From: Streptomyces africanus
GTDB lineage: Bacteria > Actinomycetota > Actinomycetes > Streptomycetales > Streptomycetaceae
Reading direction: 5' to 3'
Length of the DNA stretch: 64,000 bases
NCBI RefSeq assembly: GCF_002150735.1
Contig: NZ_MUKA01000100.1
Span: 1-64,000 of the forward strand
Made by a program: the position numbers and the translations under genes. Below the pieces are notes generated by a model. The model did no database searches and was not told the DNA's origin. It saw only the letters and a program-made list of their open reading frames with translations. Shown here piece after piece: positions 28,833-38,503 of the stretch; position 1 is the first letter of the stretch; every line of letters starts with the position of its first letter.

Positions 28833-29897
28833 GTGCATGTCTTTGTGACGATCCCCTTAGACGGTGGCGACAGAACGCTGCCGCAGGTGGTCCGCGGTTT
28901 CATCACCGACCTGTTCGGGCCGGCCCAGCCCCCCTGGCCGGGTGGCTTCTACTTCGTGCGCACGTGGGACCAGGCGACCGGACGCGACTGTCTGCAGATC
29001 AGCCTCGCATCCGATACGGCCACCGCAGGCGAGGCGCGCGACCGGGTCCAACGCGCGGCGGACGGCCACGGCTTGCGTCCGGCCACGGCGGAGGTCCCCT
29101 TCGAGGAGATCCCCTCCCCGCTGTGGAACTCCGGGATCGGCGGGGACGGGTTCGACGCCGCGGCGAAGCGGCTCTACCGCGCCGTGGCACCGGTCCTCGC
29201 CCGCAGCATGTCGGAGATCGGCGGCGACACGGCCAAGGCCTACCTGCTCGCACTGCGCCTGATGGTCGCGAATTCGGGCGCCACCCTGCTGGAGTCCGAG
29301 CAGCGGCAGATGTCGTCCCGCGACTTCGGCGAACTGCTCAGCCTCCGTATGCTCAGTTACCGCTCACACTACGAAGGCGCCAAGACCGCGCAGGCCAAGG
29401 ACCCCGATGCCTTTGAGCGTCGTTGTGCCGCCTATTACGAGAAATTCGGCTCGGCTGCCCTGGAGTTCATCGGCGACTGTGCGTCAGCCCCGTTGCCCGC
29501 CGCCGACGACCAGCCGGCCCGCGCCTGGGTGGACGTCGTCCAGCAGCACTTCGGCACCCTGCGCGACGAATGCCGCGCCGGACTCATCGCCCACGACGGG
29601 CCCACGCTCGACGACTTGCACCAAACCCCCGACGCCGCCTTGTCGCGCAGCAGCTTCCACTCGAAGGAACTGTCGCACGAGATGTCGGACCTCCTGCACC
29701 GGAACCCGGATTTCCTGGCGTACCGGATTCAGACGAGCCTGCTGTACAGCTGTCTCTACACCATGGGATTCAACCTGGCTGAGCGGTTCCTCTTCTGCTA
29801 CCTCCTCGCTCGCGCCAACGAGGAGCTGGCAGGAAAGTCGACCGAGGAACTGGCGGCGGGACTTGACGCCGTCGCCAAGGAACTCGCGAACAAATAG
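28833..29897 (+). CDS. Thiopeptide pyridine synthase (TclM-type, SpaB_C fold)
   Basis: This 354-residue protein opens VHVFVTIPLDGGDRTLPQVV and has the GFYFVRTWDQATGRDCLQIS segment typical of stand-alone SpaB_C-like proteins. In thiopeptide clusters, members of this group (TclM, PbtD and others) catalyse the formal [4+2] cycloaddition of two dehydroalanines that builds the pyridine, expels the leader and closes the macrocycle. GTG at 28833 is chosen because GGAGGT lies 8-9 nt upstream; the frame upstream is not Streptomyces-like. The elimination subunit at 27427 accounts for the other SpaB_C protein, so this one is most likely the cyclase. Confidence 0.85.
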   Translation: MHVFVTIPLDGGDRTLPQVVRGFITDLFGPAQPPWPGGFYFVRTWDQATGRDCLQISLASDTATAGEARDRVQRAADGHGLRPATAEVPFEEIPSPLWNSGIGGDGFDAAAKRLYRAVAPVLARSMSEIGGDTAKAYLLALRLMVANSGATLLESEQRQMSSRDFGELLSLRMLSYRSHYEGAKTAQAKDPDAFERRCAAYYEKFGSAALEFIGDCASAPLPAADDQPARAWVDVVQQHFGTLRDECRAGLIAHDGPTLDDLHQTPDAALSRSSFHSKELSHEMSDLLHRNPDFLAYRIQTSLLYSCLYTMGFNLAERFLFCYLLARANEELAGKSTEELAAGLDAVAKELANK

Positions 29898-29986
29898 CTC
29901 TCTTACCGGAATCCGTCTGGATCTGGCTCCGCACGCCTCCAGCTACGCAATGGTCCGGCCGAAATCGACCTCAACGGAGGAGAATC

Positions 29987-31924
29987 ATGCACATTGTGCT
30001 CGCTAATGTGCCGTGGAGTCCGATCGGGTTTCCATCTCTGGCACTCGGACTGCTCAAGAGTCTCACGCTAAAGGAATTTCCCGACGCCCAGGTCGACGTG
30101 GTGTACGGAAACCTCGACTTCGTGGACTGGATCACCTCGCGCCGTCCCGACTTCAGCTACGAGGACTACCGGTACTACGACCTCGAAAGCTGCTACATCG
30201 GGACCGGTGACTGGGTCTTCTCCTCGGCCCTCTACCACGACCCGAAGTGGAAGGTGCCGGAGTTCCTCGAGAAGTTCGGCCCCCAGGCGCCGACCGACCC
30301 CGGGCAGGACCTCGCCCACGGAACGACCGTGGAAAGCCGGACGCAGACCACGCTGTGGCTGCACGAACACGCCGAGGAGTTCACCAATGAACTCGCCGAG
30401 CGCATCGCCGCCGGCGAACCCGACGTCGTCGGCTTCACCACCACGTTCCAGACGCTCACGGCATCCCTGGCGGTCGCCCGGCGGCTCAAGGAGCTGTCCC
30501 CCCGGACGGTGACGGTGTTCGGCGGCGCCAACTGCGAAGGGCCGATGGGCGAGGCGCTGCACCGCAACTTCGGCTTCATCGACTACGTGGTCCGCGGCGA
30601 AGGCGAGTTGGCCTGGCCGGGTCTGCTGCGCTCACTGCGCGAGGAACCGGCCTTCGAGGCCGTCCCGGGTCTGTGCTGGCGGGACGAGAGCGGGACCTCG
30701 GTGTTCAACGCCGTCAGCACCAAGCCACTGCCGCCGGCCGCGATGGTCCTGCCCCACTACGACGAGTACTTCGCGCAGTTCTCGAAGTCGCACGCCCGGT
30801 TCTGGCTGGAGCCCAGGCTGGTCATCGAGAGTTCCCGCGGCTGCTGGTGGGGCGAGAAGCACCACTGCACCTTCTGCGGGCTGAACGGCGCCAGCATGAT
30901 GTTCCGCAGCAAGCGGCCGGACCAGTTCATCGACGACCTCGTGACGTTGGCGAAGCGCCACCGGATCCTCGACGTGATGATCGTGGACAACATCCTGGAC
31001 ATGGCCTACCTGGACTCGCTGCTGCCTCATCTCGCCGAGGCGGGGATCGACCTGCGCCTGATGTACGAGATCAAGGCCAACCTGCGCTACGAGCAGCTCG
31101 AGATCATCTCGAAGGGCGGCGTGGTCTGCATTCAGCCCGGGGTCGAGAGCTTGAGCAGCAAGGTGCTGAAGCTCATGGACAAGGGTGTCTCCGGCTGCCT
31201 GAACGTGCGCATGCTGCGGGACGCCGAGTCGCTGGGGCTGACCGTCATCTGGGCCTACCTCTACGGATTCCCCGGGGAGACGGACGAGGACTACGCCAAG
31301 ATCATCGAGCAGTTCCCGAGGTTGCACCACCTGGGCCCGGCCGGCGGTGACGACCGGCTCGCGGTCCAGCGCTTCGCCCCGTACTTCGAGAACCCCTCGC
31401 TCGGCTTCCAGGAGCGGTGGGCGGCCTCTCAGTACGCGCTCACCTACGACCTTCCCGAGAAGGAACTGTTCGACATCGCGTACATCTTCGACGCGACGCA
31501 CCAGGGCATCGGGAACGACATGGCGTGGAAACTGAGGGTCGGACTCGACGAGTGGCGCAACCAGCACTGGCGCAGCCAGTTGTCCTACTTCGAGACCGAC
31601 GAGGGCGTCACGATCACCAACACCCGGCCTGGCTTCGACTGGGACGTCGTCCAGCTCACCACCGACGTCGAGCTCGCGCTCTTCCAACTGCTCGACCAGC
31701 CGAGGACGCTCCAGTACCTCGAGCGCGAATGCTCGAAGCGGTTCGGGCAGACGGACGTCAGCGCCGTGATCGACCGGTGGATGGAACTGGGCCTGATCTT
31801 CACGGACGACGGCCGGATGATTCACGTCGTCACCAGGGACCGCAACCAGAGGTTCATGCAGATCCAGGTGGGCCAGGGGCTGTCGGCATCCGACCGCCCG
31901 GCTCCGACGCCCGTGGCGGTGTGA
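29987..31924 (+). CDS. B12-dependent radical SAM C-methyltransferase (RiPP maturation type)
   Basis: This 645-residue protein has an N-terminal cobalamin-binding-like region (1-210, with DVVGFTTTFQ and TVFGGANCEG), then a radical SAM core with the cluster motif RGCWWGEKHHCTFCGLNG (C-x7-C-x2-C, about 285-302), then a C-terminal RiPP-type domain. The CWWGxKxxCxFCG form is characteristic of the RiPP maturation radical SAM protein 1 group, which methylates unactivated carbons of peptide residues. GGAGG precedes the ATG. The next gene encodes DUF5825, a common companion. The methylation target (Thr, or the Gly between Thr5 and Cys7) is unknown. Confidence 0.88.
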   Translation: MHIVLANVPWSPIGFPSLALGLLKSLTLKEFPDAQVDVVYGNLDFVDWITSRRPDFSYEDYRYYDLESCYIGTGDWVFSSALYHDPKWKVPEFLEKFGPQAPTDPGQDLAHGTTVESRTQTTLWLHEHAEEFTNELAERIAAGEPDVVGFTTTFQTLTASLAVARRLKELSPRTVTVFGGANCEGPMGEALHRNFGFIDYVVRGEGELAWPGLLRSLREEPAFEAVPGLCWRDESGTSVFNAVSTKPLPPAAMVLPHYDEYFAQFSKSHARFWLEPRLVIESSRGCWWGEKHHCTFCGLNGASMMFRSKRPDQFIDDLVTLAKRHRILDVMIVDNILDMAYLDSLLPHLAEAGIDLRLMYEIKANLRYEQLEIISKGGVVCIQPGVESLSSKVLKLMDKGVSGCLNVRMLRDAESLGLTVIWAYLYGFPGETDEDYAKIIEQFPRLHHLGPAGGDDRLAVQRFAPYFENPSLGFQERWAASQYALTYDLPEKELFDIAYIFDATHQGIGNDMAWKLRVGLDEWRNQHWRSQLSYFETDEGVTITNTRPGFDWDVVQLTTDVELALFQLLDQPRTLQYLERECSKRFGQTDVSAVIDRWMELGLIFTDDGRMIHVVTRDRNQRFMQIQVGQGLSASDRPAPTPVAV

Positions 31925-31927
31925 GAG

Positions 31928-32614
31928 GTGAGTGTGCACGTGCCGACGACGAACGATGTCACGACCATCCCAGGGAGCGGGTTCGACGTACGGTTCAGCC
32001 TGTGGCGCCACGGTGCCCGGGGAGTACGGTCCTTGCCGAACATGCACCTCGGCGACGGCGTACTCGGCGGGGACGTCGCGGACGAGGCACGCCGGATCCA
32101 TGAGTCCGGCGCGCGGTTCGTGTCGGTCGAACCCCTTGTCGACCTCAGCGGGCGGCCCGGGACCGAGCACATGATCCCCGTGCTCTCCTTCATCCGCGAA
32201 CTCACCAGCTACGGCGTGGAAGTGGACTGGCGGGCGCGCCTGGCGTCGGACGGCCCCGTGTGGTGGGTGTTCGGCCACCTCTTCCCCCCGTCGGTCCTGG
32301 AGGGTCCGCGCGGTGACGAGGTGCTGGCCGTCTGGCGGGCGAGGTACCACGTCGGCCGGTGCTTCTTCCGCCGGGGACCCGGATTCCTGCAGATCCGGGA
32401 CCGGCGCCACGCCGGCTTGCGCCGGCTCACGGTCTCGGACGGCGCCCTCGTCTCCGCGATCGACTCGTTGCTGGCCGACCGCGGCGCGGACTCCATGCCG
32501 GACCAGGCGATGTCGGTGTTCGAGAAGCAGCACCTGGTCGTCCGGATCGGCGGCGATGTGTGGTGGGCACCGTACCGGCTGAAGCGCTGGGCGTTGCCGG
32601 CCTGGGAGGTGTGA
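31928..32614 (+). CDS. DUF5825 family protein, radical SAM companion
   Basis: This 228-residue protein of the DUF5825 type, as I recognise it, is usually next to RiPP C-methyltransferases. Visible features are a conserved LPNMHLGDGVLG segment and a C-terminal PDQAMSVFEKQHLVVRIGGD. There is no signal peptide and no known catalytic motif. It starts 3 nt after the radical SAM stop and has AGAGGTG nearby; GTGs at 31928, 31934 and 31940 are alternative starts. It is probably an accessory factor for the methyltransferase, though its biochemical role is unestablished. Confidence 0.65.
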   Translation: MSVHVPTTNDVTTIPGSGFDVRFSLWRHGARGVRSLPNMHLGDGVLGGDVADEARRIHESGARFVSVEPLVDLSGRPGTEHMIPVLSFIRELTSYGVEVDWRARLASDGPVWWVFGHLFPPSVLEGPRGDEVLAVWRARYHVGRCFFRRGPGFLQIRDRRHAGLRRLTVSDGALVSAIDSLLADRGADSMPDQAMSVFEKQHLVVRIGGDVWWAPYRLKRWALPAWEV

Positions 32615-32619
32615 GCGGC

Positions 32620-32988
32620 GTGTACATCCAGATCGTCATTTGGAATCTGGAGAAGTCGGACGCCACGGTCGAAAGCCTTCGCGAGTACCTCCGTGACTAC
32701 GCGGTGGACGCGTTCTCCACGCTCAGGGGGATGCGGATGAAGACCTGGTTCGCGGACGCCGAGAGGGGTTACTGGGGCGCGGTGTACCTCTGGGACGGCG
32801 TGAACATGCAGAATCCGCTGTCGGTGAGCCGGGCGATCGAACTCATCGGCTATCCGCCGACGTCCACGAGCGTGTTCGCTGTCGAGGCGATCGCGGAAGG
32901 CGTCAGCGCCATCGAGTCGTTCGCGGGCGTCGGCCGCGCCTTCGAGGAGGTGTCCGCCGCCGCGGACCCGGCCGGTGAATCGGCGTGA
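32620..32988 (+). CDS. Small dimeric alpha/beta-barrel-like (YdhR/ABM-type) protein
   Basis: This protein of about 122 residues has a ferredoxin-like pattern: a beta strand MYIQIVIWNL, a long helix, and GMRMKTWFADAERGYWGAVYLW. It resembles YdhR or antibiotic-biosynthesis monooxygenase-like folds, which act as small dimers without cofactors or as ligand-binding proteins. GTG at 32620 has GGGAGGTG 8-9 nt upstream and starts just after the DUF5825 stop. It is the last gene before the terminator, so it belongs to the cluster, but its function is unknown. Confidence 0.55.
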   Translation: MYIQIVIWNLEKSDATVESLREYLRDYAVDAFSTLRGMRMKTWFADAERGYWGAVYLWDGVNMQNPLSVSRAIELIGYPPTSTSVFAVEAIAEGVSAIESFAGVGRAFEEVSAAADPAGESA

Positions 32989-32995
32989 CTCGATG

Positions 32996-33038
32996 CGTCG
33001 GTGGTGATCGCCGCCGTGTGCGGTGGTCACCACCGACG
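32996..33038. terminator. Bidirectional terminator closing the thiopeptide operon
   Basis: A perfect 12-bp inverted repeat (CGTCGGTGGTGA at 32996-33007 with TCACCACCGACG at 33027-33038) has a 19-nt loop. It lies in the 55-bp gap between two convergent genes and would stop transcription from both sides. Confidence 0.85.
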
Positions 33039-33043
33039 TACGC

Positions 33044-33889
<846 letters not shown>

Positions 33890-34033
33890 TCACGATAGCA
33901 AGATCTCGTCGGCCCGCGAGCGGCCGGTGCGCCCGAGCCCTAAGGGACTGTAAGGACTTGGTTCCCGGCATTGAGTGAGCCTGTTCGCGCCGTCGACTCT
34001 GTGTGCTTCCGGGCCGCAGACAAGGGAGTTCCG

Positions 34034-35383
34034 ATGGCCACACAGACCACCGCCGAGCGTGCGCGGACACCGCGCCGGGACGAACGCAGGGTCGTCAGCA
34101 ACATCGTGCGCGGATCGATCGGCAACCTGATCGAGTGGTACGACTGGTACGCGTACACCGCCTTCAGCGTCTACTTCGCCTCCGTCTTCTTCCCCTCCGG
34201 CGACCAGACCGCCCAGCTCCTGAACACCGCCGCGGTGTTCGCCGTCGGCTTCCTGATGCGGCCGATCGGCGGCTGGGTCCTGGGCCGGTACGCCGACCGC
34301 CGCGGCCGCCGCGCGGCGCTGACGCTGTCGGTGACGCTCATGGCGGCCGGTTCACTGATCGTCGCGCTCACGCCGTCGTACGGCTCGATCGGGGTCGCCG
34401 CGCCGATCCTCCTGGTCACCGCACGGCTGCTGCAAGGCCTCTCGGTGGGAGGCGAGTACTCGACCTCCGCCACCTATATGTCCGAGGTGGCCTCGCCCGG
34501 CCGCCGCGGCTACTACTCCAGCTTCCAGTACGTCACCCTCATCGCCGGCCAGCTGACGGCGCTCGCCCTGCAGATCGTCCTGCAACAGGTGCTCAGCGCC
34601 GCGCAGATGGAGTCCTGGGGCTGGCGGATCGCGTTCGTCGTCGGCGCCGCCGGGGCGGTGGTCGTGCTGTGGCTGCGGCGCGGCATGGACGAGTCCGAGA
34701 GCTTTGAGCGTGCCGCGTCGGAAGGCGAGCAGGAGAAGAGCGGCCCGGCCCGCGGCAGCCTGCGGCTGCTGCTGTCCTACCCGCGCCAGTGCCTGGTCGT
34801 CGTCGGGCTGACCATGGGCGGCACGCTGTTCTTCTACACGTACACGACCTACCTGCAGAAGTTCATGGTCAACACCAGCGGCATCGCCAAGCCCACGGCG
34901 GCCTGGATCAACTTCTTCGCGCTGCTCGTGTTCGTCGTGCTCCAGCCGGTCATGGGCCTGCTCTCCGACCGGGTGGGGCGGCGTCCCCTGCTGATCGCGT
35001 TCGGGGTGCTGGGCACCGTGGTGGTGGTGCCCTCGCTGACCCTGCTGTCGCACACCAGCGACCCGGTGTACGCGTTCGTGCTGATGGTCGTGCCGCTGGC
35101 GGTCAGTTCCCTGTACACCTCGATCAGCGCGGTGGTGAAGGCCGAGCTGTTCCCCACCTCGATCCGGGCGCTCGGCGTCGGCCTGCCGTACGCGCTGACC
35201 GTGGCCGTGTTCGGCGGGACCGCCGAGTACGTCGCCCTCTGGTTCAAGAACGCCGGACACGAGAACTGGTACTTCTACTACGTCACCGCCTGTGTCCTGA
35301 TCTCGCTGCTCGTCTACATTCGGATGCGCGAGACCTCCGACGCGTCGCCGCTGGACGAGGACGCTTCCCGGTCTCGCGACTGA
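34034..35383 (+). CDS. MHS-family MFS permease (alpha-ketoglutarate/dicarboxylate type)
   Basis: This 449-residue transporter has 12 predicted membrane segments and metabolite:H+ symporter landmarks: GNLIEWYDWYAYTAFSVYFA near the N-terminus and RYADRRGRRAAL in the loop between helices 2 and 3. The family includes KgtP, ShiA and ProP; KgtP-like organic acid uptake seems most likely. ATG at 34034 has AAGGGAG upstream. It is followed after 21 bp by a response regulator, histidine kinase and TAXI-type binding protein, so it is probably the regulated transporter of that sensory unit. Although next to tsnR, it looks like an importer, not a peptide exporter. Confidence 0.85.
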   Translation: MATQTTAERARTPRRDERRVVSNIVRGSIGNLIEWYDWYAYTAFSVYFASVFFPSGDQTAQLLNTAAVFAVGFLMRPIGGWVLGRYADRRGRRAALTLSVTLMAAGSLIVALTPSYGSIGVAAPILLVTARLLQGLSVGGEYSTSATYMSEVASPGRRGYYSSFQYVTLIAGQLTALALQIVLQQVLSAAQMESWGWRIAFVVGAAGAVVVLWLRRGMDESESFERAASEGEQEKSGPARGSLRLLLSYPRQCLVVVGLTMGGTLFFYTYTTYLQKFMVNTSGIAKPTAAWINFFALLVFVVLQPVMGLLSDRVGRRPLLIAFGVLGTVVVVPSLTLLSHTSDPVYAFVLMVVPLAVSSLYTSISAVVKAELFPTSIRALGVGLPYALTVAVFGGTAEYVALWFKNAGHENWYFYYVTACVLISLLVYIRMRETSDASPLDEDASRSRD

Positions 35384-35404
35384 CGAGGCGGGAAGGAGGC
35401 GACC

Positions 35405-36064
35405 GTGCGGGTGCTGCTGGCCGAGGACGACGACGGCGTGGCGGGCGCGCTGACCGAGGCGCTGTACGACAACGGTCACCTGCCGGCCCATGTGCGGCGC
35501 GGTGAGGACGTGCTCGCCCGCCACCGGCAGGCGGACCTGCTGCTGCTCGACCTCGGCCTGCCCGACCTGGACGGCCTGGAGGTGCTGCGCAAGCTGCGCG
35601 CGGTCAGCGCCCTGCCGGTGGTGGTGCTCACCGCACGCGGCGACGAGCGGTCGGTGGTGCGCGGTCTGCGGCTGGGCGCCGACGACTATCTGGTCAAGCC
35701 GGTCCGGCTGGCCGAGCTGCTGGCCCGTATCGAGGCCGTCACCCGCCGCGCCACGGCACCCGCCGCCCCGGCGCCGCGCACCGTCCGCGTCGCCGACGTC
35801 GAGGTCGACCTCGACGCGCGCCGGGTGACGGTCGGCGGCACGGAGGTGCGGCTGACCGCCAAGGAGTTCGAGGTCCTCGCCGCGCTGGCGGCCCGGGCCG
35901 GCACGGCGGTCAGCCGCCAGCAGCTGATGGACGAGGTGTGGGGCGACGCCTTCCTCGCCGTGTCCCGCTCGCTCGACGTGCACCTCACCCAGGTGCGGGC
36001 CAAGCTCGGCCGCCCCGAGGTGCTGACCACCATCCGCGGCTTCGGCTACCGCTTCGGCGACTGA
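35405..36064 (+). CDS. OmpR-family response regulator
   Basis: This 219-residue protein has a receiver domain (1-115) with phosphoacceptor Asp in LLLLDLGLPDLDG (about D49), acidic residues AEDDD at 6-10 and Lys in DDYLVKPVRL. A winged-helix DNA-binding domain (about 125-219) includes VTGG-type strands, DEVWGDAFLAVSRSLDVHL and the TTIRGFGYRF end. GTG at 35405 has AAGGAGG upstream. The sensor kinase follows after 27 bp. It probably controls the upstream permease gene. Confidence 0.92.
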   Translation: MRVLLAEDDDGVAGALTEALYDNGHLPAHVRRGEDVLARHRQADLLLLDLGLPDLDGLEVLRKLRAVSALPVVVLTARGDERSVVRGLRLGADDYLVKPVRLAELLARIEAVTRRATAPAAPAPRTVRVADVEVDLDARRVTVGGTEVRLTAKEFEVLAALAARAGTAVSRQQLMDEVWGDAFLAVSRSLDVHLTQVRAKLGRPEVLTTIRGFGYRFGD

Positions 36065-36091
36065 GCCGGTCACAGACGGCAGGCCCTGTTC

Positions 36092-37483
36092 ATGCGCACC
36101 CGCGTCCTCACCGTGGTCCTGGCCTTCGTGGTCCTCGCCGTGGCCGGCTTCGCCGTACCGCTGCTGGCCGTCACCGCCGCGCAGCGCACCCAGCAGCTCG
36201 TCGCGGCGCGCACCGCCGACCTCGACCGCTTCGCCGGGCTGGCCGAGCAGGCCGCCGAGAGCGACGACACCGGCGCGCTCACGGCCGACGTGCGCCGCTA
36301 CACCGAGCTGTACGGCGAGGCCGTCGTGGTCGTCGACGCCCGCCGTGCCCCGCTGGTGCAGACGGGCGGCCTGCGCGCAGCCGACCCGGGCGTCGCCCGG
36401 CTCGTCGACGCGGCGTTGCGCAACCAGCCCGTGTCGCCCGGGGGGACGCTGCGGCCCTGGTCGCGGGCCGACCGGCTGCTCGCCCGTCCCGTGGGCACCG
36501 GCACCAGGGTGTCCGGCGCCGTGGTGCTGCGGGCCTCGGTGCGGGCCGCCGCGGACGACATCGCCCTGCGGTGGGCGCTCGTGCTGGCAGGCGCCGGGCT
36601 GTTCGCCGTGGCCTGTGTGCTGCTCGCCCGCCGGGCCACGCAGTGGGTCGTACGGCCGCTGCACCGCCTCGACCGCGCGGTCGGCGCGCTGGCCGCCGGC
36701 CTGCCGCCCGAGCACGCGCGGGCCGGCGGCCCGCCGGAGCTGCGCCAGCTGGCCACCGGCTTCAACCGGATGGCCGACGCGGTCACCACCGCGCTGGAAC
36801 AGCAGCGCCGGCTGGTCGCCGACACCTCGCACCAGCTGCGCAACCCCCTGGCCGCCCTGCGGCTGCGCATCGACTCGCTCCAGCCCCATCTGCGCACCTC
36901 CGCCACCCGCACCTACACCGGCGTGACCTCCGAACTCGAACGCATGGAGCACCTCCTCGACGACCTGCTCACCCTGGCGAACGCCGAGCACCGCGCCGGT
37001 GAGCTGGCCGTCACGGACGCGGGGGAAGCGTGCTGCGACGCGACGGCGGTCGCCGCGGCCCAGGTCCGGTTGTGGCAGCCGGTGGCCGAACAGGCCGGAG
37101 TCCGCCTGGAGTTCGTCCCCGGCCCCGCCGTCCTCATGGCCTGCCCGGAGGGCGAGCTGGCCCAGGTGGCCGACATCCTCTTCGACAACGCGATCAAGTA
37201 CGCGGGACGGGGTGCCCGCGTGGAGGCCCGCTGCTTCACCGACGGCGTGGACGCGGTGTGCGAGGTGCGGGACGACGGGCCGGGCCTGGACACCGGTGAA
37301 CTCCCCCGCGCGGGCACCCGTTTCTGGCGCTCGGAACGGCACCGCGAGGTACGCGGCAGCGGCCTCGGCCTGGCGATCGCCGAGCGACTGGTGGCCGGTC
37401 ACGCCGGACACGTGGAGTTCACGGCGGCCGAACCGCACGGCCTGCGCGTCCGGGTCGTCCTCCCGAAGGGACACACGGCATGA
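36092..37483 (+). CDS. Sensor histidine kinase
   Basis: This 463-residue kinase has an N-terminal membrane helix (about 5-27), an extracytoplasmic domain (28-150), a second helix (about 155-180) and a HAMP linker. The HisKA box is TSHQLRNPLAALRL (about H247). The ATP-binding domain has the N-box DNAIKYAG, G1 DDGPGLDTG and G2 GSGLGLAIAE. The short extracytoplasmic domain may read the state of the TAXI-type protein encoded next; their genes overlap by 4 bp (ATGA), arguing for joint function. Confidence 0.92.
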   Translation: MRTRVLTVVLAFVVLAVAGFAVPLLAVTAAQRTQQLVAARTADLDRFAGLAEQAAESDDTGALTADVRRYTELYGEAVVVVDARRAPLVQTGGLRAADPGVARLVDAALRNQPVSPGGTLRPWSRADRLLARPVGTGTRVSGAVVLRASVRAAADDIALRWALVLAGAGLFAVACVLLARRATQWVVRPLHRLDRAVGALAAGLPPEHARAGGPPELRQLATGFNRMADAVTTALEQQRRLVADTSHQLRNPLAALRLRIDSLQPHLRTSATRTYTGVTSELERMEHLLDDLLTLANAEHRAGELAVTDAGEACCDATAVAAAQVRLWQPVAEQAGVRLEFVPGPAVLMACPEGELAQVADILFDNAIKYAGRGARVEARCFTDGVDAVCEVRDDGPGLDTGELPRAGTRFWRSERHREVRGSGLGLAIAERLVAGHAGHVEFTAAEPHGLRVRVVLPKGHTA

Positions 37484-38484
37484 CCGGCCCCGCCCGCCCC
37501 CCGACCCGGCGCGCCGTCCTGCGTGTCGGCCTCGGCGCGGCCGGCGCCGGCCTGCTCGCGGGTTCCGCGGCGGCGGACGCGCGGCGCGCGGACAGCGGCC
37601 CGGATGGGGTTCTGAGGGTCGCGACCGGTGAAACGGACGGGTTCTACGCGGCCTTCGGCCGGCTGCTCGCGACCCAGGTCACGGCCGCCTACCCCCGGCT
37701 GTCCTGCGAGGTGGTCCACAGCGAGGGCAGCGTCGCCAACGTACGGCTGCTCCGGGCCCGCCGGGCCGACGTGGCCCTGGCCCTGTCGGACATCGCGTGG
37801 GCGGCGTACGGCGGCACCGCACCGTTCGGCCACCGCGTCCCGCTGCGCGCGATCGGCAGGGTCTACGAGAACTACGTCCAACTGGCCGTGCGCGCCGAGG
37901 CGCCCCTCCACAGCGTGTCCGACCTGGCGGGCCGCACCCTCTCGCTGGGCGCGCCCGCGTCCGGCGGTGCCGTGCTCGGCGACCGTCTGCTGCGGGCCGC
38001 GGGCCTGACCCCCGGCACCGACGTACAGGTCCGGCATCTGCTGATGCCCGAGGCGGCCCGCGCGATGCGGGCCGGCACGATCGACGCCCTGCTGGTCGCG
38101 GGGGGTGTGCCGCTCCCCGTGCTCTCCGGGCTCGACACCCGCCCGGGCATCCGTCTGCTCCCCCTGTCCGGCCTGCTGCCGCGGCTGCGCGCCGGCCTCG
38201 GCCCGGAAGGGTCGGGCCTGGAGGCGGTGACGGTGCCGGCCGGGGCCTACCGGGGGACCCCCGAGGTCCGCACCATCGGCGTCGCCAACCTGCTGCTGTG
38301 CCGGCCCGGCCTCCCCGACCCCGTCGCCGCCGCCCTCACCCACGTCCTGGTCCGCCGGGCCACCCGCCTCGTCCCCGCCCCGGCCCTCGGCACCCAGTTC
38401 CTCGACGCCCGCAGCCTGATCTCCACCGGCGCCGTCCCCCTGCATCCAGGGGCGGTCGCCGCCTATCGCGAACTGCACGGCTAG
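37480..38484 (+). CDS. TAXI-family TRAP-type solute-binding protein
   Basis: This 334-residue exported protein has the n-region TRRAVLRVGLGAAGAGLL, which resembles a Tat signal. The mature part begins with LRVATGETDGFYAAFGRLLATQ, typical of TAXI receptors (compare TGGxxGxYY), and has a bilobed binding-protein pattern. No TRAP membrane subunits are encoded nearby, so it may act as a sensory receptor for the overlapping kinase rather than for transport. It is the last gene of the permease-regulator-kinase unit. The ligand is probably an organic acid or glutamate-like compound. Confidence 0.82.
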   Translation: MTGPARPPTRRAVLRVGLGAAGAGLLAGSAAADARRADSGPDGVLRVATGETDGFYAAFGRLLATQVTAAYPRLSCEVVHSEGSVANVRLLRARRADVALALSDIAWAAYGGTAPFGHRVPLRAIGRVYENYVQLAVRAEAPLHSVSDLAGRTLSLGAPASGGAVLGDRLLRAAGLTPGTDVQVRHLLMPEAARAMRAGTIDALLVAGGVPLPVLSGLDTRPGIRLLPLSGLLPRLRAGLGPEGSGLEAVTVPAGAYRGTPEVRTIGVANLLLCRPGLPDPVAAALTHVLVRRATRLVPAPALGTQFLDARSLISTGAVPLHPGAVAAYRELHG

Positions 38485-38490
38485 CGACGC

Positions 38491-38503
38491 TAGGATCATG
38501 GTC
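38491..38503 (+). promoter_or_regulatory. Candidate leaderless promoter of the sigma factor gene
   Basis: TAGGAT (38491-38496), an exact match to the Streptomyces -10 consensus TAGRRT, lies 7 nt before ATG 38504. Transcription would therefore start at or next to the start codon. A -35 element is not evident. Confidence 0.35.

Noticed and set aside
34034..35383. The MFS gene next to tsnR as the thiopeptide exporter
   Set aside because: Its landmarks are those of MHS-type organic acid/proton symporters, and it forms a unit with a two-component system; drug exporters of the DHA families look different.
34352..37474. A 1,040-codon open frame on the minus strand opposite the permease and two-component genes
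   Set aside because: The plus-strand genes have clear domains and ribosome binding sites; the antisense translation is low-complexity and matches no family.
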